Below are positions 26,207 through 35,282 of a stretch of 64,000 nucleotides of DNA, in pieces. The translations under genes were made by a program, and so were the position numbers. Source of the stretch: Indolivaga alginatilytica (GTDB lineage Bacteria; Bacteroidota; Bacteroidia; Bacteroidales; Dysgonomonadaceae); the NCBI RefSeq assembly GCF_003201355.1, contig NZ_QICL01000002.1, forward strand, positions 186,001 to 250,000, written 5' to 3'. The number at the start of each line of letters is the position of its first letter. Position 1 is the stretch's first letter. The notes under the pieces were generated by a model. That model was given only the letters and a program-made list of their open reading frames with translations, ran no database searches and had not been told where the DNA came from.

Positions 26207-27030
26207 GCAGTTAGAGTATCTATCTTGAATATAGTATTTATTAATCTGCAAATGAAGTAAATTGCGATAAGAATAAATATAATGAATGCACCGGAAGGTA
26301 CATTGATAAATGCAGATAATATAAGTCCGGAAATACATCCTACTAATCCGAAGATGATAGAAAGAAAAATCATCTTGGAAAAATTGGCTGTGTATAGATT
26401 GGCTGTCATTTGAGGCATAGTCAATAAAGACATTAGCAATACAACACCCACCAAGCGTATGGTAAGAACGATAGATACGGCGATGAAAAACATCATAGCA
26501 TATTCTATAAACTTTACGGGAAGATTTCGGGTCTTAGCAAAATCAGAATCGAATGCTACATACAGAATCTCTCTTCTGAAAAAGTAAAATATAGCAGCCA
26601 ATACTGCTGATAATGCAATAAAGGCATATATATCGGCAGTTGTTATAGTCAGTATATTACCAAACAAGTACTCAGAAAGATTAGGAGCAAAACCTGCTTT
26701 GAGGTATATACAAATAATCCCGATAGCCATCCCAAATGACCAGAATGCAGCTATTGCAGAGTCTTCGCGAACACCTTTTCTTCCGGATAACCATTCAATC
26801 CCGAATGCGGATAGGATAGAAAATACCATTGCCGAAAGTATAGGATTGAAGCCGAAATAGAAACCTATTCCCAGCCCTCCCAATGAAGCATGTGTAATAC
26901 CTCCACTAATAAATACCAGGCGCTTGATTACAATATATGTACCTATTATGCCACAGGCAATACTGGCAAACAATCCTCCTAAAAGAGCATTGATGAAAAA
27001 ATCGTATCGAAAAAGTTCGAAAAAGTCCAT
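26200..27030 (-). CDS. Metal ABC transporter permease (ABC-3, ZnuB/MntB-like)
   Basis: This 276-residue membrane protein has seven to eight hydrophobic segments and the family pattern FINALLGGLFASIACGIIGTY, ISGGITHASLGGLGIGFYFG and LVGVVLLMSLLTMPQMTA. It is the channel subunit of a zinc or manganese importer. The ATPase and solute-binding subunits are not in this window. Its start codon directly follows the stop codon of the small Cys-rich membrane protein gene upstream, which suggests translational coupling. Which metal is moved cannot be told from sequence. Confidence 0.9.
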   Translation of the reverse strand: MDFFELFRYDFFINALLGGLFASIACGIIGTYIVIKRLVFISGGITHASLGGLGIGFYFGFNPILSAMVFSILSAFGIEWLSGRKGVREDSAIAAFWSFGMAIGIICIYLKAGFAPNLSEYLFGNILTITTADIYAFIALSAVLAAIFYFFRREILYVAFDSDFAKTRNLPVKFIEYAMMFFIAVSIVLTIRLVGVVLLMSLLTMPQMTANLYTANFSKMIFLSIIFGLVGCISGLILSAFINVPSGAFIIFILIAIYFICRLINTIFKIDTLTAK

Positions 27031-27459
27031 TTAAGCATTGGTTGGTTGTGTACTACGCAAATCGTTAATTATAAGTAGTATCTCGTCTTTTAATTCATTC
27101 GGAATAGGGATTTCTCGTTGTTGAAGGCTTCTAACCCAACGTGGTTTATCTTCATCAAGCAATGTATAGAATACCTCACGGAATTCGTCCACTTCTTGAG
27201 GAGTATAGTCTTCCTCCGAATATTCTTTGTACTTATCTAGTTCCTCATCATCAAAATAGTCCGATTCCTCAACAAAACAGTTTAGAAGACTGTCTTGCTC
27301 ACAAGTAGCATGTTGTCCGCAACATGTACCATCTGTGGGATCACTATTTACTATTTCGGCACGTTCAGTATTTCCTTGTTTCCGCTGGTATGAATTCCAT
27401 ACAAATAACGCGATCACAAAGAATATGATAATGCCTAAAAAGATGAAGAGTATTTCCAT
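27031..27459 (-). CDS. Small single-pass membrane protein with CCGxHxxC motif
   Basis: I do not recognise a characterised family for this 142-residue protein. It has one N-terminal membrane helix (IFLGIIIFFVIALFVWNSY), then a Cys/His cluster GTCCGQHATCEQDSLLNC that looks able to bind metal. An acidic central part follows (ESDYFDDEELDKYKEYSEED), then a helical C-terminus. It abuts the metal permease gene on one side and lies 7 bases from aroA on the other. A role in metal handling or in coupling the permease is an inference from motif and position. Confidence 0.7.
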   Translation of the reverse strand: MEILFIFLGIIIFFVIALFVWNSYQRKQGNTERAEIVNSDPTDGTCCGQHATCEQDSLLNCFVEESDYFDDEELDKYKEYSEEDYTPQEVDEFREVFYTLLDEDKPRWVRSLQQREIPIPNELKDEILLIINDLRSTQPTNA

Positions 27460-27466
27460 TAATTGT

Positions 27467-28690
27467 TTATTTATCTACCGAGAAGCCGGCTTTACTTAAA
27501 TCTTCCCAAAAATATGGGTAAGATTTGGTAACAACCATAGGCTCGGCTATTGTTAGATTGTCTAATTTTAGAGCAGCCGGTGCGAAAGCCATTGCCATGC
27601 GATGGTCTTCATAGGTAGCTATTACAGGAGTTTGTTCAGGCTCGCATCTTTCGCCGTCCCATTCAAGTATGCTATTGTGGCTATCGGTTATAACGTAGCC
27701 TAATTTTTTCATTTCAGCTTTTAAAGCCTCTATTCTGTCTGTCTCTTTTATTTTAAGAGTTTGAAGTCCAGTGAAAAGGAAGGGTACACCCATCATACAG
27801 CAGACAACAACAAATGTCTGAGCAAGATCGGGCTCGTTTATAAAATTGTGGAATAGCTTTTTAGCAATTCTATCGGTCTTGGTTAGAATAACGCCGTCTT
27901 CTTTAAATTCGGTTTCAACACCTAGGTCTTGAAATAATTCGGCAACCTTAGAATCGCCTTGTCCACTTTCCTGAAATAAGCCTTTTAGCTCAATTTTGGC
28001 ATCGTTGCTCAATGCTGCGATTGAATACCAATAGGAAGCTGCCGACCAATCTGATTCAACCAGATATGGGATTGGCTTATATTCATTCGGAAATATTTTG
28101 ATAACATTATCTACCCAATCGCATTTCACTCCAAATTTTTCCATCATACGAAGCGTTAGCTTTATATAAGGAATCGAAATGACATCACCCTCAAGATGAA
28201 GGGTCAAACCTTTCTCCATTGTCGGTGCAATCATTAATAGAGCCGAAATAAACTGAGAGCTTATTCCGCCCGACAAGAAGATGTCTCCTCCGTCTAATGC
28301 ACTACCTCTAATTTTTAATGGAGGAAATCCTTGATTTTTAAGATATTCAATATGCGCACCAAGAGTGTTAAGAGCTTCCACCAATGTGTTTATTGGTCGT
28401 TGTTGCATCCGTTCACTTCCGGTTATTATCCATTCTCCCGGTATTTTTGATAGATATGCAGTAAGAAAACGCATCGAAGTTCCTGCTGCACCTATATCAA
28501 ATGTATTTGTTTTAGAATTGAATACTTCCAGCATTACTTTCGTATCATCGCAATCAGACAGATTTTCGATAGGAAAAGGGCTGTTGCTAAGAGCCTTTAA
28601 TATAAGAGCTCTGTTACTGATACTTTTCGACGCAGGAAGTTTAATACTTGTATATATCGGAGATTTTGGTGCTGTTATTTTATATTTCAT
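27467..28690 (-). CDS. aroA: 3-phosphoshikimate 1-carboxyvinyltransferase (EPSP synthase)
   Basis: AroA joins phosphoenolpyruvate to shikimate-3-phosphate in aromatic amino-acid synthesis. The 407 residues include LPASKSISNRALILKALS, GAAGTSMRFLTAYL, the RMQQRPI loop, DWSAASYW and the C-terminal KETDRIEAL and TYEDHRMAMAFAP motifs. The length is slightly below the 420-430 common elsewhere but usual for this phylum. It is first in a unit with the small membrane protein and metal permease genes, with a TATCTTTG box upstream. Confidence 0.95.
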   Translation of the reverse strand: MKYKITAPKSPIYTSIKLPASKSISNRALILKALSNSPFPIENLSDCDDTKVMLEVFNSKTNTFDIGAAGTSMRFLTAYLSKIPGEWIITGSERMQQRPINTLVEALNTLGAHIEYLKNQGFPPLKIRGSALDGGDIFLSGGISSQFISALLMIAPTMEKGLTLHLEGDVISIPYIKLTLRMMEKFGVKCDWVDNVIKIFPNEYKPIPYLVESDWSAASYWYSIAALSNDAKIELKGLFQESGQGDSKVAELFQDLGVETEFKEDGVILTKTDRIAKKLFHNFINEPDLAQTFVVVCCMMGVPFLFTGLQTLKIKETDRIEALKAEMKKLGYVITDSHNSILEWDGERCEPEQTPVIATYEDHRMAMAFAPAALKLDNLTIAEPMVVTKSYPYFWEDLSKAGFSVDK

Positions 28691-28724
28691 GAGTATTGGT
28701 AAAATGTATTTATTACAATAATTA

Positions 28725-28732
28725 CAAAGATA
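28725..28732 (-). promoter_or_regulatory. -7 promoter box for aroA
   Basis: The minus strand reads TATCTTTG, about 35 bases before the aroA ATG. Confidence 0.55.
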
Positions 28733-28853
28733 GCAAAAAGCAACTTTGGAAAAGCCAGTCCAAATTAAAGTTTATAAAAATTAAAGTTAAGTTGATACTT
28801 ATCAATGTTTGAAGCAGTATTCTAACCTTGCTTCAAGAGCTTGATGTGTATAG

Positions 28854-29873
28854 CTATTTTGTTCTTTTTGTGGTTTTTGTACGGTACGAACTCCAGTTCC
28901 AGTTGATCATTTGTCGTAATCTTTTTAAGAAACGTTTAGAGGGTTTGTCAAGTATATACGACTCTATATGACGTTTACGCTTTTCTTCCAGAATTTCGTC
29001 TTTGTCGATAAGTATTCCGGTTTCTTCTACGTTTCCAAACAAGTCATTTACGGCTGTTCCAAACACTTTCATCTGTGGAGAAAGACCCATGTAAGCATTT
29101 ACAAGAGGTGGGATATTGATTCCTAATCTGCGGACAGCTGTATTCAATATTTTATAATCACTTTTAAGATCATCTTCAATAAAAAGCTTCTTCAAAACTT
29201 TAGTTTCGGTAGTTATATGCAGGCTCTTCTTTGGATATACCAACTTGTCGGGGTCGGGGAAGTGCTTAAACATGAAATATAAAATCATATCTCTAGCCTT
29301 AGCATCATATGTGTCGTACATGGTAACCTTTCCGAAGAAATATCTCATCGTTGGTTCAGCTACTGATAAGGCACCCAATCCATCCCAAAGGTTGTCAAGA
29401 GCAAAAATCCCTTTCGATCCAGCGCGAGTGCTTTGGTATTCGAGTGAAACAAACGAACGTCCTAGTTCAATAGTATAGGGTAAATATTCGTTGATGAATT
29501 TAGGTGAAAAGTGAAAAAGATGAGAGGTTGCCAATTCGGGCTCTCCGTGCTCATCAAATTTGATATCAGGACCACAGATAAAACGGTAACCGCCTAGTAT
29601 TTCTTCGGCTTCAGGATTCCATACAATCAGTTGTTTGTAGGGGTTATCCATCATATCATACTCGTCTATATCTATTTCTTTGCCTGTACCTCCACCATAA
29701 TAACGGAAAGCAATTTCGCGCAAACGGGCGATCTCGCGCATTACATTCGGAGAATTGTGATGCGTGATAATGTAAATCTCATTATTGGCTTTGTTGGTCT
29801 TACGTAAGAATTTATCTCTTGTAAGCTCAGCTTTTAAAAGTTTCTTATCAATTGCCGGAATAATACTTTCCAT
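28854..29873 (-). CDS. glsB: GNAT-type N-acyltransferase, glycine-lipid synthase GlsB-like
   Basis: This 339-residue protein resembles the OlsB/GlsB acyltransferases (often labelled hemolysin-like). In Bacteroides, GlsB N-acylates glycine to start glycine/serinolipid synthesis. Features are REIARLREIAFRYYGGGTGKEIDIDEYD, the ILGGYRFI segment and the ELGRSFVSLEYQST block that includes the acyl-ACP-interacting ELGRSFV signature. There is no membrane segment; it probably works at the membrane face. The second acyltransferase gene lies upstream with a 94-base gap. The glycine specificity is inferred from the pairing and phylum. Confidence 0.8.
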   Translation of the reverse strand: MESIIPAIDKKLLKAELTRDKFLRKTNKANNEIYIITHHNSPNVMREIARLREIAFRYYGGGTGKEIDIDEYDMMDNPYKQLIVWNPEAEEILGGYRFICGPDIKFDEHGEPELATSHLFHFSPKFINEYLPYTIELGRSFVSLEYQSTRAGSKGIFALDNLWDGLGALSVAEPTMRYFFGKVTMYDTYDAKARDMILYFMFKHFPDPDKLVYPKKSLHITTETKVLKKLFIEDDLKSDYKILNTAVRRLGINIPPLVNAYMGLSPQMKVFGTAVNDLFGNVEETGILIDKDEILEEKRKRHIESYILDKPSKRFLKRLRQMINWNWSSYRTKTTKRTK

Positions 29874-29967
29874 ATTTTAAGTAACGTCAAATATTTATTT
29901 CTGTATTTTATACTTGTAACGATTTTTCGTTATTCTGCTAACCTGAGTAGGAGTATGGTGTATGACC

Positions 29968-30828
29968 TTATTGCTTATTACTTGAGGCTAGACTGTATGT
30001 TATATCTTTTAATTTTTCTGCCCATTGTTGATGAGTTTTTGTTTCATCAAAAGATTCCCACGGTATAGGATCTCCAAAAGTAACAGAAAATGTCTGATGC
30101 TTATTCTTGAACATTTCATCGGGTAGAAAAAAAGTTTCAATGTTAAATTTCACTCCTAGTTTCTTTCTAATATTTGCAAATCTATAAAAGAAATTTGAGT
30201 TTTTCGCTTCAAAATACACAGGAACAACATCTCTCTCGGTTTGTATGGCTTTCTGTATAAAAGACTTCTGCCATTTAAGATCATATATTCTTCCGTTTGT
30301 TTTGCGGGAACATAATCCTGCCGGAAATGTAATGATTTGATTGTCGGAAGCATAGGCTTCGTTCAATAATGCAGCCTTTTCTTTTGCTTGCGATCCGTAT
30401 TTATTGATCGGGATAAATATTGGTCTCAGATTTTTTATAAAATACAAAACATCGTTAACCAAATATTTTATCTTCTTGTCGAACTTGTTTCCAATGATAG
30501 ATGATAAGCAAATACCATCGAGCCCACCTAAAGGATGATTGGAAACAAAAATATATCGATTGTCATTCGGTATATTTTCTAAGCCTTTGACATTTAAGTG
30601 TAAATCGAAATATTGAACAACGGAATCCATAAAATCGACCCCATGTTTATCCGAATAGATAGTCAATATCTCGTTTAGCTCATCAAGGTGTATTTTCTTT
30701 TTTATGTAGTTTAGAGCAAAAGTGGGTGTCTTGGCATAAAGCTTGGGAGCCTTATCTATAAACACCTTGTCCAAATCAATTAAGTTCGGAGCATTATCTT
30801 TTACTTCATCCATTACTTTTCCGGGCAC
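29968..30828 (-). CDS. glsA: PlsC-like O-acyltransferase, glycine-lipid synthase GlsA-like
   Basis: This 286-residue protein has the lysophospholipid-acyltransferase pattern: FVSNHPLGGLDGICL is the catalytic His...Asp motif in the form seen in this Bacteroidota subfamily. IFIPINKYGSQAKEKAALLNEAY and IITFPAGLCSRK follow, the latter being the FPEG-like block. In Bacteroides, GlsA adds the second acyl chain through an ester to N-acylglycine. Pairing with the GlsB-like gene supports that role. Without the neighbour it could be read as a general 1-acylglycerol-3-phosphate acyltransferase. Confidence 0.78.
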   Translation of the reverse strand: MPGKVMDEVKDNAPNLIDLDKVFIDKAPKLYAKTPTFALNYIKKKIHLDELNEILTIYSDKHGVDFMDSVVQYFDLHLNVKGLENIPNDNRYIFVSNHPLGGLDGICLSSIIGNKFDKKIKYLVNDVLYFIKNLRPIFIPINKYGSQAKEKAALLNEAYASDNQIITFPAGLCSRKTNGRIYDLKWQKSFIQKAIQTERDVVPVYFEAKNSNFFYRFANIRKKLGVKFNIETFFLPDEMFKNKHQTFSVTFGDPIPWESFDETKTHQQWAEKLKDITYSLASSNKQ

Positions 30829-30904
30829 AGTAGAAATCCTACCGTTATATTATTGGTTTACTAACTCTATTTCTCTGTTTTTTAATACTCTTAAAGCAAT
30901 AAAG

Positions 30905-30918
30905 AGGTCTGTGACCTT
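30905..30918. repeat. AGGTCT palindrome family copy
   Basis: AGGTCTGTGACCTT, preceded by AAAGCAATAAAG. It lies in the divergent gap between glsA and mraZ; the rest of that 422-base gap holds the mraZ control region and A/T-rich sequence without recognised features. Confidence 0.7.
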
Positions 30919-31110
30919 GTTCTGATTTTCCAAAACTGTAAAGATAATTTTTTTTATACAAAGTCACGGTTTAGTAGTCCTATTTATTCTCATTTTTATA
31001 TTTTAAGATTGTTTTAAGTAATTTGTTTTATCTGTTTTTTATGAACTCTAATGAGTTGATTTTTATAGAAATGAGTGTGTTGAAAACTTTTTATTAAAAC
31101 TTTGTGTTTA

Positions 31111-31130
31111 AAAGTGGGGGAAAGTGGATA
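31111..31130 (+). promoter_or_regulatory. Candidate MraZ operator: direct repeats AAAGTGG
   Basis: AAAGTGGGGG is followed at once by AAAGTGGATA, two direct repeats with 10-base spacing, just upstream of the -7 box at 31137 and overlapping the expected -33 zone. MraZ binds spaced G-rich direct repeats at its own promoter in several bacteria, so autoregulation is likely. Confidence 0.55.
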
Positions 31131-31136
31131 ATTTTA

Positions 31137-31144
31137 TACCTTTA
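31137..31144 (+). promoter_or_regulatory. Candidate -7 box of the dcw operon promoter
   Basis: TACCTTTA differs from TAnnTTTG at one base and would give a leader of about 100 bases before mraZ. Confidence 0.4.
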
Positions 31145-31250
31145 CGCACTATTGTATAGAATACAAGGTGTGTAAGCAATGTTTTAGAATGTAATCACAG
31201 CATTTCTGTTTGGAATATTAACAAATTGAAATGTCTAAACTTAGGATAGA

Positions 31251-31700
31251 ATGCAGTTTTTAGGTAGTATAGATGCAAAGATTGACGCAAAGATGCGTGT
31301 GTTTGTGCCTGCGAATTTCCGAAAGGTTTTGCAAGCAGAAGTTCAATCTGTACTTATTCTGCGTAAAGATATTTTCCAAGATTGTCTTGTTTTGTATCCA
31401 GTGGAGGTTTGGGATGCTGAGGTTCAGAAGCTACGTTTGCGGTTGAGTCGTTGGGATAAAGCTCAACAGCAACTGTTTCGTCAGTTTGTGGTAGATGCCG
31501 AGCGTTTGGAAATTGATGCCAGTGGTCGTATTCTTATACCGAAGCGCTATTTGCAAATGATAGGCGTTGGTTCTGAAATACAATTCCTTGGTGTTGACAA
31601 TACAATAGAAATTTGGGGTAAAAATCAATTGAATGAAACTCTGGTTGCTCCCGAAGATTTCGGAGTTGAGATTCAACGTATAATGAGTGGAGAAGATTGA
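31251..31700 (+). CDS. mraZ: Transcriptional regulator MraZ
   Basis: MraZ is the DNA-binding regulator at the head of the division and cell-wall cluster. The 149 residues contain two AbrB/SpoVT-like halves, each with a DxxxR signature: IDAKMRVFVPANFRKVL near residue 8 and IDASGRILIPKRYLQMIG near residue 85. It is the first gene of a cluster running to ftsZ. Candidate binding repeats lie about 125 bases upstream of the start. Confidence 0.95.
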   Translation: MQFLGSIDAKIDAKMRVFVPANFRKVLQAEVQSVLILRKDIFQDCLVLYPVEVWDAEVQKLRLRLSRWDKAQQQLFRQFVVDAERLEIDASGRILIPKRYLQMIGVGSEIQFLGVDNTIEIWGKNQLNETLVAPEDFGVEIQRIMSGED

Positions 31701-31701
31701 T

Positions 31702-32637
31702 ATGGCAAAAAATAAAAATACGGTTGTAACGGCTGATGGTTATCATGTACCTGTTCTGTTAAAAGAAAGTGTAGATGGTATGAATATTCAGGCAAATGAT
31801 GTTTGCGTGGATGTAACGTTTGGTGGAGGAGGACATTCTCGGGAGATTTTATCTCGACTAGGTTCCGATGGTCACCTGTATGTTTTCGATCAGGATGAAG
31901 ATGCAATACATAATATTACTGATGATAAGAGACAAACTTTTATTCGCAGTAATTTTTGTTTTCTAAAAACGTTTCTAAAATATCATAATGTAACAGAGGT
32001 AAATTCTGTTCTTGCTGATTTGGGCGTATCTTCTCACCACTTTGACGATAGCGAACGCGGTTTCTCGTTTCGTTTCGAAGAAGGTGATCTTGATATGAGA
32101 ATGAATCAGAAGTCGAATCTTACAGCTGCAAAGATATTGAATGAGTATGCGGAAGAAGATATTGCGAATGTTCTCTATCTATATGGAGAATTGAAACCTT
32201 CGAGACAAATTGCTGCGGTAATAGCTCGTCAACGCAAAGAAAAGCCATTCGAAAAAGTAAAAGATTTATTGGCGATATTGACTCCGTATGCAAAAGGAGT
32301 TAAAGAGAAAAAGATATTGGCTCAGGCTTTTCAGGCTCTGCGTATTGAAGTGAATCAGGAGATGCAGACTCTAAAAGATATGTTGACTCAGGCTTTAAGC
32401 GTTTTAGTCCCAGGCGGACGCTTGTCGGTTATCACATATCATTCGTTAGAAGATCGTTTGGTTAAGAATTTCTTTAAGACCGGTAATTTCGAAGGAGAGG
32501 TAGATAAAGATTTTTACGGAAATATAAATACTCCCTTTGTATTGGTGAATAATAGAGTTATAACTCCATCTCCTGAAGAACAGGATGCTAATCCCCGATC
32601 AAGAAGTGCTAAGCTGAGAATTGCAGAAAAGAAATAA
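31702..32637 (+). CDS. rsmH: 16S rRNA (cytosine-1402-N4)-methyltransferase RsmH
   Basis: RsmH (MraW) methylates C1402 of 16S rRNA using S-adenosylmethionine. Motifs are HVPVLLKESVDGM, the SAM site VDVTFGGGGHSREIL, ADLGVSSHHFDD and the late ALRIEVNQEM. The ATG at 31702 is one base after the mraZ stop and fits the family start; the in-frame GTG at 31687 would overlap mraZ and adds five residues. Length 311. Confidence 0.95.
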   Translation: MAKNKNTVVTADGYHVPVLLKESVDGMNIQANDVCVDVTFGGGGHSREILSRLGSDGHLYVFDQDEDAIHNITDDKRQTFIRSNFCFLKTFLKYHNVTEVNSVLADLGVSSHHFDDSERGFSFRFEEGDLDMRMNQKSNLTAAKILNEYAEEDIANVLYLYGELKPSRQIAAVIARQRKEKPFEKVKDLLAILTPYAKGVKEKKILAQAFQALRIEVNQEMQTLKDMLTQALSVLVPGGRLSVITYHSLEDRLVKNFFKTGNFEGEVDKDFYGNINTPFVLVNNRVITPSPEEQDANPRSRSAKLRIAEKK

Positions 32638-32647
32638 GATTGAAACG

Positions 32648-32660
32648 AGGTTGTAAACCT
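32648..32660. repeat. AGGTCT-family copy with paired change (AGGTT/AACCT)
   Basis: AGGTTGTAAACCT keeps a perfect five-base dyad although both arms differ from AGGTC/GACCT. It lies 11 bases after the rsmH stop. Confidence 0.45.
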
Positions 32661-32672
32661 ATAAATTAGAAC

Positions 32673-33011
32673 ATGCGTGTGAAGCTCAAGGATATAAAGA
32701 AAAATATAATGCACGTATTAGGTGGGACTATTCTCACTGAAGATTTCTTCTTGAAGAATACCCGCTTTATGCTTGTCGTTTTTATTATTATGGTGCTGTA
32801 TATCAGTAATCGTTATAGTTGTATCTCGAAAATGGCAGAGATAGAATCTTTAAAAAGAGAACTTAAAGATGTTAAATACGAGTCGTTAACTATCTCTTCG
32901 GATTTGACGGGTATAAGCAGGCAAACTCAGGTGCAAACTCTTATCGATCAGAATGATCTTAAGTTGATGACACCTTCCGTTCCGGCTTTTAAATTAGATA
33001 AACAGAAATAA
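32673..33011 (+). CDS. ftsL: FtsL-like cell-division protein
   Basis: This 112-residue bitopic protein sits in the ftsL position between rsmH and ftsI. It has a short cytoplasmic N-terminus, one membrane helix (FMLVVFIIMVLYISNRY) and a periplasmic coiled-coil-like segment (MAEIESLKRELKDVKYESL), as FtsL has. FtsL joins FtsB and FtsQ in the septal complex that activates FtsW-FtsI. Sequence conservation in this family is low, so the name rests on position and topology. Confidence 0.85.
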   Translation: MRVKLKDIKKNIMHVLGGTILTEDFFLKNTRFMLVVFIIMVLYISNRYSCISKMAEIESLKRELKDVKYESLTISSDLTGISRQTQVQTLIDQNDLKLMTPSVPAFKLDKQK

Positions 33012-33037
33012 AAACAACACATATATATTAGTATAGC

Positions 33038-35245
33038 ATGTCAAAAGATGCGAATAATATCAGAAAAAAGAAGAATGCGATAATCAATCGATATGGGTTG
33101 ATCGTGATTCTTTTTTTGACTGTTTTTATTGTAATCTTCGGTTATATCATTCGCATAATGTTTGTAGAAGGCGAACAGTGGCGCGCATTAGGTCTCAAAG
33201 AGACTGTGAAAAAAGATAGAGAGATTAAGCCCAATAGAGGTAATATTTATGCTGCCGACGGTCGTTTGTTGGCAACGAGTGAACCTCTTTATGGGGTGTA
33301 TATGGATTTTATGTCGGAAGGTATACGAAAAGATACCTTAATGAAATATGTAGGAGATTTGTCGGTTAGGTTATCTAAAAAATTTCCTGATAGAACGGCT
33401 GCTCAATATAAAAATATTATTCTGAATGGCTGGGAATTAAGCCGTAGAGAATTAGCTGAAATAGAACGTAACAAAGCTAGTGGTTCTGATAAGCAAGTGA
33501 AGTTGAAAAGTCGTTATGTCCGCATCATAAAACGAGACATAGACTACTTGGAATTAAAAGAACTGCGTACTTATCCATTCTTGAATCAACGTTCAAACAA
33601 AACGGGCTTGATTGTAGAGGAGAGAACAATGCGTGCTAAACCTTTTGGCAGACTTGCCGGACGTACCGTTGGGTCTATCTATAAAGATATGGCAAAAGGC
33701 GGGGCGAGTGGTATCGAAATGAAATACGATTCGATATTGAGAGGTAAGCCTGGTGTGAAGAGCCGTCAGAAAGTACAAGGACGTTGGATTGATATAGTTG
33801 AAGTTCCTGCCGAAGATGGTTGGGATGTAAAAACAACTCTTGATGTAGATATTCAAGATATAACCGAACGTGCATTGTATGCAAAGTTGGTAGAAACGGA
33901 TGCCGAATCGGGCACAGCTATTATAATGGAGGTTGCAACGGGTGAAATCAAAGCAATTTCGAATCTCGACCGAATTTCGGATGGTGTATATGCAGAAGGT
34001 AATCCAAATGCATTTTCGTATATGAACGAGCCGGGGTCGACCTTTAAGACACTCTCTATAATGATTGCCTTAGAAGATGGAGTTGTTACTCCTAATGAAA
34101 AGTTTCATGTGGGGAACGGTTTGTATCAATACGGTAAAAGTTGGATACGAGATCACTACTGGCAAAAGGGGCAGGATAGAGGTGATTTGACAGTGTCGGA
34201 GGGTATGTATATATCATCTAATATTGTTATTGCAAAAACTATTTTGAAGGGGTATGAAAATAATCCGGAGAAATACGTTCAACGTTTATATGATTTAGGA
34301 ATTACGAAAAAGATAGAATGGGATGTGCCATTGAACGGAAAAGAAGGTACAGCCGTTATTCGTCATCCAAATGATAAATCAAGTTATTGGTCAAAAACTA
34401 CACTTCCTTGGATGTCATTCGGATACGAAACTCAAATTCCACCTATTTATATACTCATGTTTTATAATGGTATTGCCAATGGTGGTAAAATGATAAAACC
34501 ATTTCTTACTAAGGCATTTATAAAAGATGGAGATGTTCAGGAGAAGTTCGAAACAGAGGTGATTAATCCCTCTTTATGTTCTCCTAAAACCTTAGAAGAG
34601 ATAAAAGCAATGCTTGTAGGTGTTGTGAATGAAGGAACGGGTAAGGCTGTTGCATCGAAATCGTTTCAGATTGCAGGAAAAACGGGTACAGCTCAAATTG
34701 CAAGTGGTGGTAATTATGCTAACGGGCACTTTGTGTCGTTTTGTGGATATTTTCCGGCAGATAAACCTTTATATACTTGTTTTGTAGGTATCAGACGTCC
34801 TAGAGGTATTCCTTCGGGAGGGCTTATGCCGGGAGGAGTTTTCAAGCGTATAGCCGAGGAAGTATATGCTCGTAATGTTTTTGTTGCGCCAGATCAATGT
34901 AAGCCCGATTCTGTGATGACGATGATGCCTTATGTTAAAAATGGGTCTTTAAAAGATATGCAAACAGTGTTTACTCAGTTGAATATTCCATTTACGCTTC
35001 CCGTTGGTGAGGCTGAATGGGTAATGGCTAGTACATTGCAAAATAAGATAGAATTAAGTAAAAATGTAGTTCAGAACGGATTAGTACCTGATGTTCGCGG
35101 AATGGGTGCTAAAGATGCTTTGTTTCTTCTTGAAAGAGCAGGTCTAAGGGTGGTCTTACAAGGATACGGAACTGTAACATCTCAATCTGTTCCGGCAGGA
35201 AGCAGAGTAATTAAAGGTTCGCAAGTAACACTTGGGCTAAAATAA
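33038..35245 (+). CDS. ftsI: Septal peptidoglycan transpeptidase FtsI (PBP3 class) with PASTA domain
   Basis: This is a class B penicillin-binding protein that crosslinks septal peptidoglycan. It has 735 residues: an N-terminal membrane helix (GLIVILFLTVFIVIFGYII), the dimerisation domain (REIKPNRGNIYAADGRLLA) and the transpeptidase domain. Active-site motifs are STFK in NEPGSTFKTLSIM, SSN in MYISSNIVIAK, and KTG in AGKTGTAQIA. A single C-terminal PASTA domain (GLVPDVRGMGAKDALFLLE) is typical of Bacteroidota FtsI. Confidence 0.95.
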   Translation: MSKDANNIRKKKNAIINRYGLIVILFLTVFIVIFGYIIRIMFVEGEQWRALGLKETVKKDREIKPNRGNIYAADGRLLATSEPLYGVYMDFMSEGIRKDTLMKYVGDLSVRLSKKFPDRTAAQYKNIILNGWELSRRELAEIERNKASGSDKQVKLKSRYVRIIKRDIDYLELKELRTYPFLNQRSNKTGLIVEERTMRAKPFGRLAGRTVGSIYKDMAKGGASGIEMKYDSILRGKPGVKSRQKVQGRWIDIVEVPAEDGWDVKTTLDVDIQDITERALYAKLVETDAESGTAIIMEVATGEIKAISNLDRISDGVYAEGNPNAFSYMNEPGSTFKTLSIMIALEDGVVTPNEKFHVGNGLYQYGKSWIRDHYWQKGQDRGDLTVSEGMYISSNIVIAKTILKGYENNPEKYVQRLYDLGITKKIEWDVPLNGKEGTAVIRHPNDKSSYWSKTTLPWMSFGYETQIPPIYILMFYNGIANGGKMIKPFLTKAFIKDGDVQEKFETEVINPSLCSPKTLEEIKAMLVGVVNEGTGKAVASKSFQIAGKTGTAQIASGGNYANGHFVSFCGYFPADKPLYTCFVGIRRPRGIPSGGLMPGGVFKRIAEEVYARNVFVAPDQCKPDSVMTMMPYVKNGSLKDMQTVFTQLNIPFTLPVGEAEWVMASTLQNKIELSKNVVQNGLVPDVRGMGAKDALFLLERAGLRVVLQGYGTVTSQSVPAGSRVIKGSQVTLGLK

Positions 35246-35282
35246 AGCAATTAATAATTGAGGACTTAACAAAATACAGGAT

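Noticed and set aside
31687-31701. GTG start for rsmH overlapping mraZ
   Set aside because: The ATG at 31702 directly after the mraZ stop fits the family length.
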